NCBI GenBank assembly: GCA_008711295.1
Contig: VUYV01000330.1
Location: forward strand, 332,369 to 396,368
Direction of reading: 5' to 3'
DNA length: 64,000 nucleotides
From: Anarhynchus alexandrinus
Taxonomy: Eukaryota; Chordata; Aves; Charadriiformes; Charadriidae
The notes beneath the pieces were generated by a model. The model was not told where the DNA came from. It made no database searches and saw nothing but the letters and a program-made list of their open reading frames with translations. The translations under genes and the position numbers were made by a program. Below are positions 45,070-58,600 of this stretch, piece by piece; position 1 is the first letter of the stretch; each line of letters begins with the position of its first letter.

Positions 45070-46120
45070 AAAATAATAGACGCAATTCAGATGCAAACCA
45101 GGTTTTCAGCGACACCTCATGAGAAATGATGTAACAGTCTCTGCGTAGCCAAAGCACCACGCGTGTCACGGTGCTAATTCGGTACCACAAGCTGCACACA
45201 AAGTGGGTGACCCAACGCTCTCCCTCTGTTTTGGCAGGGAAAGGGAGGGTGCAGGTCCAAGAGCGGTCTGTAGGTGCGAGGGCAGTGCTGGGAGCTGCTG
45301 CCCGTGCCCCCTGCACCCACCCCTCTGCTGCAGCCCATCGCCCTTCCCGCGGCGCCTGGACAAGGATGCACATGGACACACCATCAGCGAGGTGCACACG
45401 GGGCCAGATTTTAAAAAAACCACCTTGCAAACAGTAAAAAAAATATGTTTTAAACACTCAGACCACTCAACAGGTGGACTACAGCGCACTGCAGGGCAGG
45501 GGGAGAAATGGGTGGCAGACGGGAGGAGGAGCGGTGGGACGCGGCTGATGCCCAGGGTACAGAGGGAGCTGGCCCTTCCTCTGTCCTCTCCCTGGAGCTC
45601 TGCTCTGGGAGTGTGCCACCCGCCCGCGAGCAACCCATCCATACGCAACAACAACGGGCAGGTGAAACCCCAACCCGTGGAGGCAACGAGACCGCTTCTT
45701 TTGAAAAGAAACATTGAAGTGCCCAGTCCCTATTTTGAACCAGCCAAAGCATAAACAAGCTTCACACGCAGAGGCACCCGTACACGTAACCCTACGTACA
45801 TCATTCAGAAGAGCGGCTCTGTGTAAGAGGGCCACCAATCAGCCAAGCCACCCCCTCTAAGCAATGGGTTTGGAGCAGCAGCTTCTGGCAGACCATGTTC
45901 CAGCTGCAGCATCCCTCCATCTCCCCTGGCCAGCCGCGTGCCGGAGGAGCGGTGCTGCTCCGGAGCCGGCACACCAACGCCCGTCTGCCCCCGTCTTCTG
46001 GCCCTGCAGGAGGTTTCGGGTTCGTCCTTCCCTCATCAGCAGATGAGTTAGGAGAAAGGGAGTGATGTAACGCGGCAGGGTCCAGCCTCGCTCGTTTCCA
46101 TTACACAAACTTCCTCTCTG
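45070..46120. other. GC-moderate intergenic sequence, no gene seen
   Basis: A plus-strand frame of 183 codons (45203-45754) and a minus-strand frame of 182 codons (45166-45714) cover almost the same bases. That is typical of GC-rich non-coding DNA. Confidence 0.3.
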
Positions 46121-46129
46121 CTTAATTCC

Positions 46130-46740
46130 TGGTTGACCTTGAAGTTTAATTACAGGCTAAAAAGAACAGTTACGTAACGGAGGCAGCAAACCTAAATAAA
46201 ACAAAAACAGAAGGGCCATATGCCACATAGCCCAGAAAAATCTAGAATCAAATTACACTCTTTGAATTATTTACAATATTTCTTCTTGCCAAATCTAAGC
46301 AAATATTCCACTTGGTTCGACTTCACTTTAAGAGCTTTAACTGTTTACTGTAAACCCAAGCATACAATAGCTCTTTCATCAAACATTTAACTGCACATTT
46401 CACGTTAATAAATATTACAAGGATATTTTATTATAAAAAAGCCTAGATGTAGTTTTCATGAGTCTTCTAGCTGCTACGCCGCAAATGAGTCTGAACAAGG
46501 CATTTCCTCTCAGGCCATGCAGTCTCGTAGCGTTTGAGCTACTGAGTAAACATGGCAAAGCTAATATTATTATTATTTTAATAGCAGTTTCTCACCACAT
46601 ATTGAAATGGAAAAACGAACAAGGAAACATTTCATAATCATGCATTGTGTTTGCTCAGATTTATTCACTGTAATATGATTATAAACTACTATATGTACTC
46701 CTCAGTGTGACTGCTCAGTCTCTCTGGTGAAGCAATTGTC
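46130..46740. promoter_or_regulatory. Possible AT-rich regulatory core
   Basis: AT-rich block with TGTTTACTGTAAACC near 46341-46355, which holds two FOX-type cores in opposite orientation (TGTTTAC and GTAAAC), and TTAATAAATATTAC near 46405. No coding signal. Role inferred. Confidence 0.32.
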
Positions 46741-46897
46741 TGAACATGCCCATCCTCGTTTTCAGCAGGGAGCAGTACTTGCTTTGTGCAATCGGAGAGC
46801 GCCCACCACAATGGGTCAGCCCATCTTTAGGCATTAAATTAAAGATTCAGATGACAGGACGTGGATTCAGTCACTACATTTGGAAAATGGTGACCAC

Positions 46898-47000
46898 TGT
46901 CTTAGTTTCCTTATCTGGAAAAACAGGATAATGCTCGTTTGCCTGCACCATAGGAACCTCCTGAGGGTTGTTGACATTTGAATGGCACCGCGAAGTGAAG
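46898..47000 (+). mobile_element. MIR-like SINE fragment
   Basis: 'gtcttagtttccttatctgg', then 'acaggataatgc', then 'gagggttgttgacatttgaatgg' follows the order of the MIR SINE ('cctcagtttcctcatctg', 'ggggataat', 'agggttgttgtgagga'). It is diverged, as expected of an ancient amniote element. Family assignment is from memory and should be confirmed by a repeat-library search. Confidence 0.5.
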
Positions 47001-50000
47001 AAGTGATGTGATTAATCACTGTGTAAGCTCCATGCTTTACAGCTAGGTGAGATGAGAATATCCCTGCCTTGACAAGTTGCGTTCTTGAAAGACAAAGTAA
47101 AACTAAAGAATGAGGAGGGTTGTGAGGATAAAAAGGAAAGGGGGAAGAGAAGATGTAACAGATTCAACTAGTGATTTCCAGCTCCATATTCCCACCACCA
47201 TGCCACCACCACCTATAGCCTCCCCAGCTGGTTTGGCATCCCTTTTGATTGCAGTGCACTGGAAGTGACATACATGGAACCAGATTAAAAACCAAACAAA
47301 CAAAACCACAAAAAACCTAGCCCAGATTGACATTTTTAAAACTCAACGCATTTCTCTGGTCCTCTTTACAGAAAGAAGGGCTGGGGCACCAACGCGCCAA
47401 CCTTGGCATGTGCCATGAGCCAAACATCCCTTCTGGCACGCCTGCTGGAGACAGCTCTCCGTACCGTGCAGGAGGCTGCCCCACTGCCTGGGGGGCTCAA
47501 GCCCCACCACGCACCCCGGGGCGGCTGCCCTGCCGCGGGCTGGGGACCTGCTCTGGGGTGGGCTGGCGGAGGGCTGGAGGAAAAGATCAAGAGCCAGCCT
47601 GTGCTGTGGGCTTCTGCTCAGCCACATGGCAGAGGGCATCCCAGCTCCTGGCCCAAAGACCATGCACGTGTTTTCCATAAATACCTGGTATTTTACTTAT
47701 GTATTTCACACAAGTATAGTTGCAGAATAAAAATACGACATGCCATTGCAGCAGGACCTAAAAGACATAATTTTCTCCCAGGTCAGTCTCTGATCATGAG
47801 CTTAGACCATCCCGCACGCTCTTGCTTGTTCTCTCTCCCCAGCATTGTTTCCCCTGCATCTTCCTGTGAATATCTGAGCATCTGTCCCATGCAGAGAGGA
47901 ACAGGTCTTCCAGCCAGAGACTGCAATCACCACTGAGGTTATTTGGGATACTCCTTTTCAAGAGAATAATTATGACTATCCACCAAGGAAATCAGAGGAT
48001 CAGTTAACTTTGGAGAGAGAGAGCTCTTACAGTATTTATTTGGTCAATATTGCAACCTCCGGCAACCTCTGTTTGGAAAGAACACGGATATACACATAGG
48101 CTATTCAACACAGAGCAGAAAGTCCATCTGTTTTAGGCCTGACCACCACTTTGGCACTCCAGTGATGTGAAACCCAAACTTTTACTGTCTTTGCAGTTGG
48201 CAGAAGACTGTTTTCTCCTGCACCTCCATACTCCTGGTAGGTATGCATCCACTGCTCCCAAAATAAACTTAGCTTGAATCTAACTTGAGACAGGAATTGA
48301 CAGCATGAATCATGCTGGTGCAAACGTCATCTCAGTAATTGGAACATGGATATATGCCTGTGGAAATTATAAAAGTAGCAAATAACTGTATTACAGAACT
48401 AAGGAGAGGAAACCTGGCTCTGCCAAGTCAAAGAAAGCTTTACTTGGCCTTCAGTAATGTCAAGAGCTAGTCTCGTTGCCACTCATTACAGCTGACAGTG
48501 TATTCTGCTTACTTCACCCGCCTGCAGATGGGATTCATTGCACCCAACTTCAGTCATATAGGAGTTAGGCATCTGGTCTGAGCTACTCTTCTCGGCTCCT
48601 CCTGCTGGAAACGCGAGAGGTGAGTACCTCAACAAGAGGGGGATTCAGCACATCTATTTTCAGGAGCAGTCTTAGGTCAGGACAAATCACCTCTCAGGAG
48701 TCCAGTCTCTCTCCATTAATTACAGAGGGAACCTCGATTTTCTTAGACTAAACCAACTAATTTTCACATAGCCAATGACAGCTGTGATAAATCTGACCAC
48801 ACGGGACTGTACAAAGATTTTAACTTTTACCCCCATTTCAGGTATCTCTAAATATCTGTCATTCTTTTTAAACTGTGATCGATACTTTGTGCCAAGAAAA
48901 GTTACTGAACTGGTGATTCTTTCTTTTATGGGCACATTATGAGAGAGGCCTTCGCTACAATGCTTTGGAGCGCCTCACATAATATTCCCATAAATATAGA
49001 ATGAGTTGAATTATCCATACTGTATCCACATTTCTCTTCGCTATGACATGCCAAATTCATCTTCTCTCTTGGATTGCAATTCAGGTAAGTACAAGCAAGC
49101 CAGGAAGATGTTTATTTCATTTTTAATGACTCAAAGATGTCTCGAGGTCCTTCTGGTTATTTGAGAGACAGTATTTCTCAACTGCTTTATTTTATTCATT
49201 AAGCTAAGCTACTTGACTTCCTTCTGTGCTTCTTGAAGTGCTCAAGAGAGTCTGAAGAATTAAAAAATGAGGTTCCCTCCAGACAGTATGTCTTCATATA
49301 TATTTTTACAATCTGAAAAAAAACCCCAGCCATTGAGTTTGCAGAATCCTGTTAAGAAGTAAAGCAACTGTAATTCCGATTCCTCATGCTTACGGGACAC
49401 GGGTACTCCTTGTTCTGTATTTTCTGTCATCCAAGAGCTCTTCCTCAGCTGTTTTGACCAGGCAGACCCCCTCACCTCTGTCATAATCTTTTGCCTGACC
49501 ACTGCAGATTGGGTTTGTCTCACTGCCAGCTGGGGCTGTTCTGCACTTAAGCCCATCAGTGGCTCTTGCTGGGACTTTCTCACTTCCACTGGCTCAAGAT
49601 CAGCGATAAAAGATGTCACTTTGGCTGATCCTGTGTATTTTGACCTCAGCTGACTTTTCTTGTCCAGGGAAAGAGAGCACACAACTCCTTTTCCATCCTA
49701 TTTCAGAACAGGAAGATCAGCAAGGAATTCCTTCTGCCACTCTTGTGCATTCAGCTTCCTCCAGCTGAGGTTCTCCATACCAAGGAGTCTCACCTTGAAT
49801 CTCAGTGCTCTCTTGAGGCAAGCCAGCGCTGCCCATACCAGTACATCCCATACAATGAGGTAGTCAGCAGGATTTATACATACACATATTTGCCATGTAA
49901 TTTCAGTAATGGCTTATCCTTGACGGCACATCCTGAAGTAGAAGTGTTTTAAAGATGAAGCTGAGGTTTAGGTTTGTGCTCGGTGAGAAGGAACTAGAGG

Positions 50001-51000
50001 AAGGGTTCTTTTTTTATTTGGATATGAAAACTGGACACTAGAAAATATCAGAAAAATCAAGACAATGCATCTTTTTTTCCCCTCAGTAAGCCAAGTCTAA
50101 GTCTACATATGAAACACACGGAAGAAAAAGCCACATATGAAGCCTTTATTTGACGAAGAACTGCTTCACTCAGGAAAGTCGATACAACCTCTATAGAAAC
50201 CCTTTGGTACAAATAGAGATAAACCAGGAAGACACTTGACAGAGGAGCAGCTTGTGGCTTATGAAATCAGTCAAGCTGGCTATGACGAGCCAGATCCAGA
50301 ACACAGATGAAATTTGCTTAAGGGGATCTTTACAAAAATGATAACTTTACAGTCTTGGGAAAATTCCCAGAGAACGGGGAACACTGCTAGCACGGACACA
50401 ATGTCGGCTCACTCAGGTATCAGCAAGGCAGGAATAGACATCTTCTCCTGACCAAACCCCTTTGCACATCTCAGGAAAGCATCAAAAAAATGATGATGGC
50501 TACTGAGACGGGTTTAGCTCCAGCCTGCAACATCTGAAAGCAGTGCTAGCTCTCCCCTTCCCCCTTCTCGAGTCTTTCACCTACTTGGCTGTGTACCAGA
50601 AAGAGCCCGAACAAAAGTGAGAGACCCTGAAGCTTGAAGCCACTCTATAGTTAGAAGCGGCGCTAAGATTAGAGAGCGAGAAGTGTGAGATAGCTGAAAG
50701 CCTGTGAATCGTGCTAAGGATAGAAAGTTAGAAGTAGGAGGCAGCCAAACTCGATGCTGAGAAATCAGAAGTTGAGCACTGAAGTTGGATGAGATTTATG
50801 GGTAGAGAACATAGCCTCTCATTGCTCTGGAGGCAAGGTAGTGCCTAGCAGCCAAGGATGTTCTGCGAAGCCACACTGTTCAGATCTGATAGCCTGCTTC
50901 CTAAAATAGGGATTATATCACATCTTTTGATAGAATGCGCTAGGCACGTAAAGTACCAGAAGACCAGAAAATACGCTTTTCTTGCCCGTAGCTCCCAGGG
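47000..51000. other. Unique intergenic sequence
   Basis: Stop-dense and of mixed composition, with a GC-richer patch at 47380-47660. Nothing recognised as gene, RNA or young repeat. Two overlapping opposite frames at 47327-47936 are composition artefacts. Confidence 0.3.
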
Positions 51001-54000
51001 AAAGTCCTGTCTCCCTTCGGCGCTCTAGACAGAGCCGGCAGCCAGCCAGGTTACCATGCATTCAGGGATGCTCTGACTTACTGCAGTGCTTCCCCAGCCA
51101 AGAGATTTGCATTGCACAGATCTGCCTCGAGACTCCACAAACAGGCCGAGTAGTGAACTAATGAAGAGGAAGGGGTGAACGATAGTACCTCTATTGCTGA
51201 CACCTCTCACTCGCAGCAAGGAATGAACACCGTGAGTTGGCCTTATCCTCTAAACCCAGTTAAAATATGTCATTAGCCACTGTAAATCCTCCCACCTGTT
51301 TCAAGGTATACCTCCAGAGCATCTGAAGCACAGTGCATCATGCCATTGGAAAATGAATCCAAACGCTGTCCTAATCATATTAAACACCAGCACCATAGCC
51401 TGGGAAATGACAGATCATCTGTGATGAAAAGCCAGGGGTCTCTTGGATCTCACTAAATCTGGGGAAATTGTTGCTCAGAATATTGAACGGTCTGTAACCA
51501 TTTAAACCCCCCCACATATTTTAGCAACAGCAAGAGCTCAAAAATTAATTCTTACAAAAAAAGCCTGAGAGGTGTGAGATTTTTTTGCTGGTTTTAATCC
51601 CTGTTAAAAATCAAAGTCTGTCAGTCAGCGGCAGTCAAGTACCGCAGGTCAGAGATAACCTGGCAGAGCCGCTCAGCAAGGAGAGAAAAGGCACGCTGGA
51701 GCTGGCATCCCAGGCAAACCTCGCAGCCTCCAGTGGTTCCCATAATTAAGAAAGACAGGTGGGAGAGAAGCTCTGTGTGGCTGAGAGAAGGCTCCGCGCC
51801 ACAACCGTGCTCAGCATCCACGTACCGGTTATCTTAAGCAGGCAAAATATCTCCGCGCACTGGCTGTATCCGAGGGGCGCTGGCAAACCTCCGCTGGAAG
51901 CGCCTTCTCAGCAGAAATCTGCATTCAGCGCAAACGCAGGGCTCTCGTGTTGAGGCCACACTTTTTAAACCGAACAATGCAGCAGCTTTTCAGATCATGG
52001 TCAATTAAGTGTTGGCAAGATTGCATAACTTCATCCAGGCTGTGGATGGCCATGATCAGCAGCAGCTGAAAAGTCGCCAAGAAACATGTGGATTTGTGTT
52101 GTAAAGGCTAGAAGAGGCAATTTTAACCATTAAAGTGCAAAAATGTAACACTAGAGCAATCCGGATTAATTACAGAGACTACGAGACTGGAGGAGTGAGT
52201 GGTAGTAGGAAAAGGAAAAGGAGAATGCTCTGCAGATCTTTAAGTAAAGACCCTTCCTTGCCCAGTGGTCTTTTCACAGCTCATAAGACAGGCTTGGCTA
52301 TGAAAAGATTTGCAAATTATTATGTGAGCTATACAGAAAATTCCAGTGCGTTGCTCCTCCTTTTATTGGGCTCCATTAAAGGTGTAAACCCACCAAGTAA
52401 TTTTGTTAAAGGCTTGTGAATCAGTCTGGAGCTGGTAAGAGAAGCCTTGTTGGCAAGTTCCGTCCTTGCTAGCTGAAATTTTAACAAGATGTTTAAATTG
52501 TTGACTGAGGCTCCAGATACTGGATTAGGAAGCGTGCTTTGGCAGGTGGGAGAAAGCAAGGGAAAACCGCCTTTGCGTTTTTAAAATGAAAAATCTGAAC
52601 TTCATGTGAACAAACGCATTCAAATGAGTCATAGCATTGTGTGAACAGTCAAGTGAAATATTAGTCCTGAAAGCTCTTTCCTCTCTCAGCTGGCTTCACA
52701 GGGTGACTGGGATATGCCACGAGGACTCCAGCGCTTCAACACGCACTCTATACTCGTTACAGGGAAGGAGCACAGAGCAGAAGTTCCATTGCATATTGTG
52801 ACAATCCTGTGCCTTTTCCTCCAAAAGTGGACATCAGCCAGCCTTTGATGCCACCTTTCTTGGGCAGAACATACCACGTGGTCTCCCAAAGAAGAGTCTG
52901 GGAGTCAATCATCCCAAACCATTATCACTGCAAAGTGATTGCCATCACAGCTGGCTTCAATTGAAGCCACTAATGATCTTCTGGCATCAGCATCATTTAT
53001 GTCAGTGTATGACATGCGAATGCCAAGTTCCATACTTTATAGAAATATAAGGCTCTGTGTATGAAGAAGCTTGACCCAGAACTCGAGCATAGATCTCCCA
53101 AATTTTATAATAGATTAACAGTCTAGAAACAGCATGTACCAAAATGGTCAGCGGTGCAATGGGGAGAGCTTGCAGTCTCCCTTCTAATGACATTGAGAAA
53201 GAAGATAACCTCAGGCAAAGGACACATGAAGAAAATTGGTACCCAAGTGGAGCTGGAGGGAACCCAAGAAAAGAACCTGGATGTAAAAGCACACAGGTGA
53301 CCTCAGAGCAGGTTCTTCTTTCTGAGTGTAACTGGAGGATATGAGAGGTGGGATCCCAACCACATAATTAGGTAACTGCCTAATGGGCTGCCAGCTGGAT
53401 CCTCGGATAAGGAGACAGAACTGTGGTCTACTCTATTTCTTCTCAGATGCTTTCATAACAAGTGTAACTGTGTTGTTGGGGTTTTGACAATACATCTTTT
53501 TAGTGAACCTTTAGTAGCTTGTGATAAGGGTGATGTTGAAATAACTAGAAAACACCAAAGCAGTGCAGTTCCTTAAACCAGGCAACCGGCTCATTCCTGT
53601 AACAGCTCACACCCCAAATGGGGTTTGGGTGTTTTCCAGAATAACCAAATAGGATACCTCTACTTAGCTGCTGAGCTAATTCAGGAGTTAATGAGGCAGA
53701 AACTCTGTGGCAGGAGCGCTTTCTGATGGAGAGCATTACCCTTGGCAAGCCTTAGTAGAGTGGAGAGTGGCTGAACCCTGTTTTGGGGTACATGTCACAC
53801 CTGCCATCTTCTGCAACAAATGGCTGGGGCTACACCGAGACCTTCAGCACGCAATCTGGACGACTCTGCCCCACTCCAAAGTCATGGCAAGTGTCATCCC
53901 CACGTGCAGATGCCCCAGTGGAGGGCCAAGGTCTTGTTTTGTTTCCTGGAGCATTTTGCACATTCCGAGCCAAGACCCCATTAACTTGAGTCACACGTGA

Positions 54001-55340
54001 ACTCTCGGTACTTCAGACGTGGCCTCTCGCATGAATTAGTATCACACATGCTTTTTCAAAAAACAGAGAGAAAGAGATTGAAGAGCAGCTTTGAAAGAAA
54101 TTAATGACCCGCTTTGGAAATGTCGGTTTAAGTGAATTACCAGCTCCCTACTCTCTGCCCCGTCATTATTTTCCAACTTTTGCAACACCGGGGACAATGT
54201 CCCAAGGCAGCAGTTTCCTTCACTGCACAGCTCTGAGCTCTGAACAATATACCTGCATGAGGCAGAGTCCTTGGCAAGAGAAAACAACTCTTCTTGTGTG
54301 TCACCTGGGGTATCCCTAACATGCACAGCTTTAGCTAATTATGTGTGTGAAATATATATATGTGGGTATAAGTACCTATGCACGGATGCCGGGGAAAAAA
54401 AGTCAGCTATCCAAAATCCTACATGCCTCAGCAGATTTAAATTACGATTGTAACAACTCAAAGGTATCGGAATGGGCAGGAACAAAGACAGTCGTAAGAC
54501 CTTGATTTAGTTTTGGAAAAATCAAATTTCCAGTTGCACTAAGAGGCCAACTAAGTACCCTGGATCCTGCAAAGCCCCATGAATCAGATTTTGGGTTTGT
54601 AAAGCCGTACCTAAAACCAGAAGTATTTTGAATATAAATTCCAAAGTTTGGAGTAGGATTAGATAAAATATTCTAATGTAAGCCCATGTCTAGTTAATGG
54701 ATAGAGTTCTCCTTCAGTATTTATCTTTCTGCTGCTCTTTCTTTATCACTACTTGATCCCCGGCTAATCTCTACTTCATAACTGAATGTTTTCTGTGCAT
54801 ATCTTAATCAGCTCTGCCTTCCAGGTCAAAGATCAGGGCATATATTTTAAAAGGGTATTTCAGACTAGAGCAGACACTCAATTGTTATGGTTGCAGTATA
54901 AATCATTTATGGAGAGAGAAGCTTTCTGGCTAATTCTCAGAGATATGCAAATGATAACTTCTGCTTGCTGCATGTTTACAACGCAATAACCATAAATGGA
55001 GATAAAATACAAAAAGTCCCTGTCCCCCAGAGGGAGGGGTGGGCTGATCTCAAATTATGGACGGGTTGAAAAAGAACAGATAGTTTGCAATAAATATCTA
55101 AACTTTTAGGGCAGGTTTTTTTCCTTCGTTCTTTCTCCAGCAAAACAATACAAGGAAACCACACAGGAACAGCTGGATCCCAAACATCCCTGTTTTCAGA
55201 ATATATGCACCAAGATATGCACATACTGCTGCTCTGGGGGCTGCTGGTGGCTTTTCAAGCACGGAGCACAGCGAGCACTGTGGGAGGGCTCGCAGGCTCT
55301 TAAAAGGGAATCTCTGCTGTTCCTGCAGGGGCGTTTCGCA
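51000..55340. other. AT-moderate intergenic sequence
   Basis: No gene supported. Isolated words of interest are GGATTAATTA at 52163-52172 and an octamer ATGCAAAT at 54945-54952. No recognised repeat family. Confidence 0.3.
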
Positions 55341-55347
55341 ATGGTGC

Positions 55348-55399
55348 AACTCTGCTCCCATTGAAGTCACTGGGAGTTTTACTTCAATGGAGCAGAGTT
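55348..55399. repeat. Inverted repeat, 20/19-bp arms
   Basis: The left arm (55348-55367, AACTCTGCTCCCATTGAAGT) and right arm (55381-55399, ACTTCAATGGAGCAGAGTT) are perfect reverse complements apart from one extra C in the left arm. The spacer is 13 bp. The core wording around CCATTGAAGT is reminiscent of a widespread old amniote repeat motif. It could be a relic of that repeat or a hairpin-forming transcript. Confidence 0.85.
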
Positions 55400-55499
55400 A
55401 GGTTAATGCTGAATGTTTTGGAAAACACCATTCCCACTTGCCAGCCTGAATCCTCTGAGATCTTCCCATCATTAGTTTAATTCAACCATAAATGTTTGG

Positions 55500-55560
55500 A
55501 ACAGCAGCCAAGGGATTAAAATGATCAACAAAGTCAATTGCTTTGTTTGTAAATGTTCTT
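55500..55560. promoter_or_regulatory. Inverted SOX-type motif pair beside a FOX word
   Basis: ACAAAG at 55528-55533 and its reverse complement CTTTGT at 55541-55546 flank a TCAATTG spacer, followed by TGTTTGTAAA at 55544-55553 (FOX-type). The wider block (55480-55640) is AT-rich and non-coding. Motif matches are seen directly; regulatory use is inferred. Confidence 0.33.
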
Positions 55561-55639
55561 TTGCTTAGTTTTCTGCAATGTAAAAGTTGTTCTATGAACC
55601 TTGTTTTGACTCATTTAAACCCCATTTAGTAATCCTGCA

Positions 55640-58600
55640 GGAAAGACAGTATTTGTGATGTTAGTGTGATATCTTCTGCCTAAAAAACATCCCCTACCCT
55701 TATGAACTTCTAGTAGCTTGTCCCAGATTGGGCTGGTAAAGGCACTCCTGTTTTACACGAGCGTGAAGTGCTCATATTTCAATAAAGAGTTTAAGAAAAA
55801 AATGCCAGAATTTTGTTCTTTTTCCAGAGTTTTTGAAGATGAAGACACTGAAGCCTTTAGAAATGCCTGGCAAAGCATTTTTGGAAAGGTACATTAGCCT
55901 GCTTTTGAGTTTCAGAGTTGACTTAGTCGAGAAACCTCACATGTATTTTCATACTCGGAGGCTCATAGAGAAATAATGAGCAGGTGGCAATGCCAAAAAT
56001 TATCTGAAATGGAAAAAGACTGATTTTAACCGCTATTCAGAAATCTGTGACGACATGCAGAGATCAGTGCAGGTGAGATTATTCTTGGTGCGATGTCAGG
56101 AACTGCTACATCTCCATTCAGTGGGTAACTTCTGTGGAAGGCGCTGGCCGCCCTCCTCATCCCATTCCCGTCAGCGCAGCACGGCCGTCGCGGTCTCCAG
56201 CAGCCCCATGCCCCGCCGCGCTCGCTGACGGTGCTTCTGGTCATGCAGAGCAGCTCTGGGCAGCAAAGCTATGGAGAAGAGGAGTTTTTCTTTCCGCTCC
56301 TTGCTCTTTCTGAAGGAGGGATGAGCTGGACGATCTACTTCTTAGCTTTGCAGCAGTCTTAGGAGGGAGAGCTGTGCCCTGCAACCTTGGGTTGTATTTC
56401 CCCCTCCATTCCATGGCATAACTACAACCCCCTGTTCTGGAGAGGGATGTCAGATCTTTCCTTCTTTATCATCACCTTTCATTGTGATAACTAAATTGCA
56501 AACGTGGCTCTCAACTGGGCCAAAAAAGCTTTAAAGGCAGAGGGCTGAGAATCCGTCTCTCCCCATTTTCCTTTTCACTTGATGTGAACGCTTCCCAGCC
56601 ATTTGATATTCCCCACTCTCTTTGTGATTGATAAATGTGCGTTTGTGCACAGGTGATTTTTCCACCTCTCTAGTCACACCAGCTACTATACCTCCCATTG
56701 AGGTAATGGAAAGCATCCACTGCTTATCTCTGAGCAGCACATTAAACAAAGCAACATAATGAGCTGCATTTTGTTGAGGGCTCTCCAGGTCCCCCAAATC
56801 CTTCTCAAATGTTATTGTTTATAAAATGTTTGATAAAAAATAAATGATGCTTTCAATTTAAACAAAACCTCACACTGTTACCGGTTTTAATAACAGTTTT
56901 GACAGATGAGATTTTCATCATCTGTTTTTTCTTTGTAAAGGCTTCTTCAATAAACTAAAAATGCTTTAAACTAACAGATGTGACTATAAAGTAAGGCTGA
57001 GCGTGAGACATCAGGAGCTGAGGTTTGTCAAATGCTACAATATATAAATTAATTCCTAGTTTAAACTTCACTGAGCATCGGAACATCTATTTTCCCCTGT
57101 TGTTGGCTACTGAGTGGTTAGCTGACCTTGCACAGGTTTCACATGTGGAGAAAAACTGAGCTCGAGAAGTCTATACTTGTACAATTAAAATTATATATGT
57201 GTTTTGGGCACTACATAATGCAACAATTTACCGACGGTAAGTAAGAAGTTTGAAGCCAGAACTAGACACCTGATGATGCTCTGGCATCCATCAAAGGGAA
57301 GAGTTTCTCAGTTCCCTTCAATTCTCAGCACTTTTAAAATTCTGGCTAATTATCCGAATGCCGAAGTAGGAGCCCAGAAGCCTGTTTTTACGCAAGAATT
57401 TCAAAACCTGCAGCCTGATTTCCTTCCTAACATTCCTCCACTTTTTCTAATCTATTTAGCTCTTCTTATGTTATAAATTTGTCTAACAGGCACCCCAGAA
57501 TGAATTTAGGGTAACGCTGATGCTCGAATAACTGATAAACTGAGTATTTTTTATCCGTGAAAAGTTCAGAAATTAGAATTTCCAATGATACTCTGTTTGC
57601 TGTAAACAACTTACATTTATGGATTTAGAGAGGAGTTTTGCTTTGTTTAATGGGCTTTAAGCAATGCGATTTTTAAAGCTTGATTGCTTGTAAACCCTAA
57701 TACTATTTGGTTTTAAATTTCTAATATTATTATTCCTATGCTTTGCATGTTTTCCATCAGTCCTGCTTCTCTGACGAGTTGAGGCTCTGCACCGTAAGGA
57801 GGACGCCGCACGTGGCCACGTTGCTCTGCGCTGCTGGCGCTGGCAGTGACGGTGGGTACCGCGAGGTGTGGGGGATCCATCCCTCTCCTCCGATGGTAAG
57901 GAATGCTTCTAAAGAAAACTCAACATGACCTCTACGTTGCACCACTTGTCAGCTCTGGTTTCGGTCCCGGGGGTATTTCCGTAGCAAACCCTTGCTGGGT
58001 AGCTCGGAGGCAAAGGAGGAGCAGAGAAAGGAGAGCATCCCGGGTGACTCCGGCCAGGGGAAACTCCTCCAATGCCTCTGAAGCCCCCAGAAGTTACAGT
58101 GCAGACACATCAAGTTAGTTTAGTTTTCTCTTGCGATTCCTGTTGATGCATTCAGGGTGTTAGGTTTCCATATGCGCAGGTAAGCTATTTACACAATATG
58201 GCCATTACTTCAGCTACGTCTTCAGATTTTACTGTGATACAAAAAATAATAAATAAGACATAATGGGGTCTTGCCTCCTGACTACGACTCTTAGGTGCTG
58301 CTGCAATACAAAGGCATGCATAAATGAATTAATAATAGCCACAAGGGTGATGGTATGTAAATATATTAGCTTAGAGTAGGAAGAAAAGGGCGGATGAAAC
58401 AAAAGTACTGATGTCATAAAAATTCAAAAGTAAAATTATTTGAGGGTATTGATTTGATAACTGAAAACTTAAATAAGACTTTGGAAGAGAAATTTTCCGA
58501 AAGACACAGCTCCTCTGAGATCTTCGCTGTCAGAGGCAGACAAGGTGCAACAAGGACGAATTCTCCATCCAAGGAGTCTTGGATATTTATGTAGATTCTT

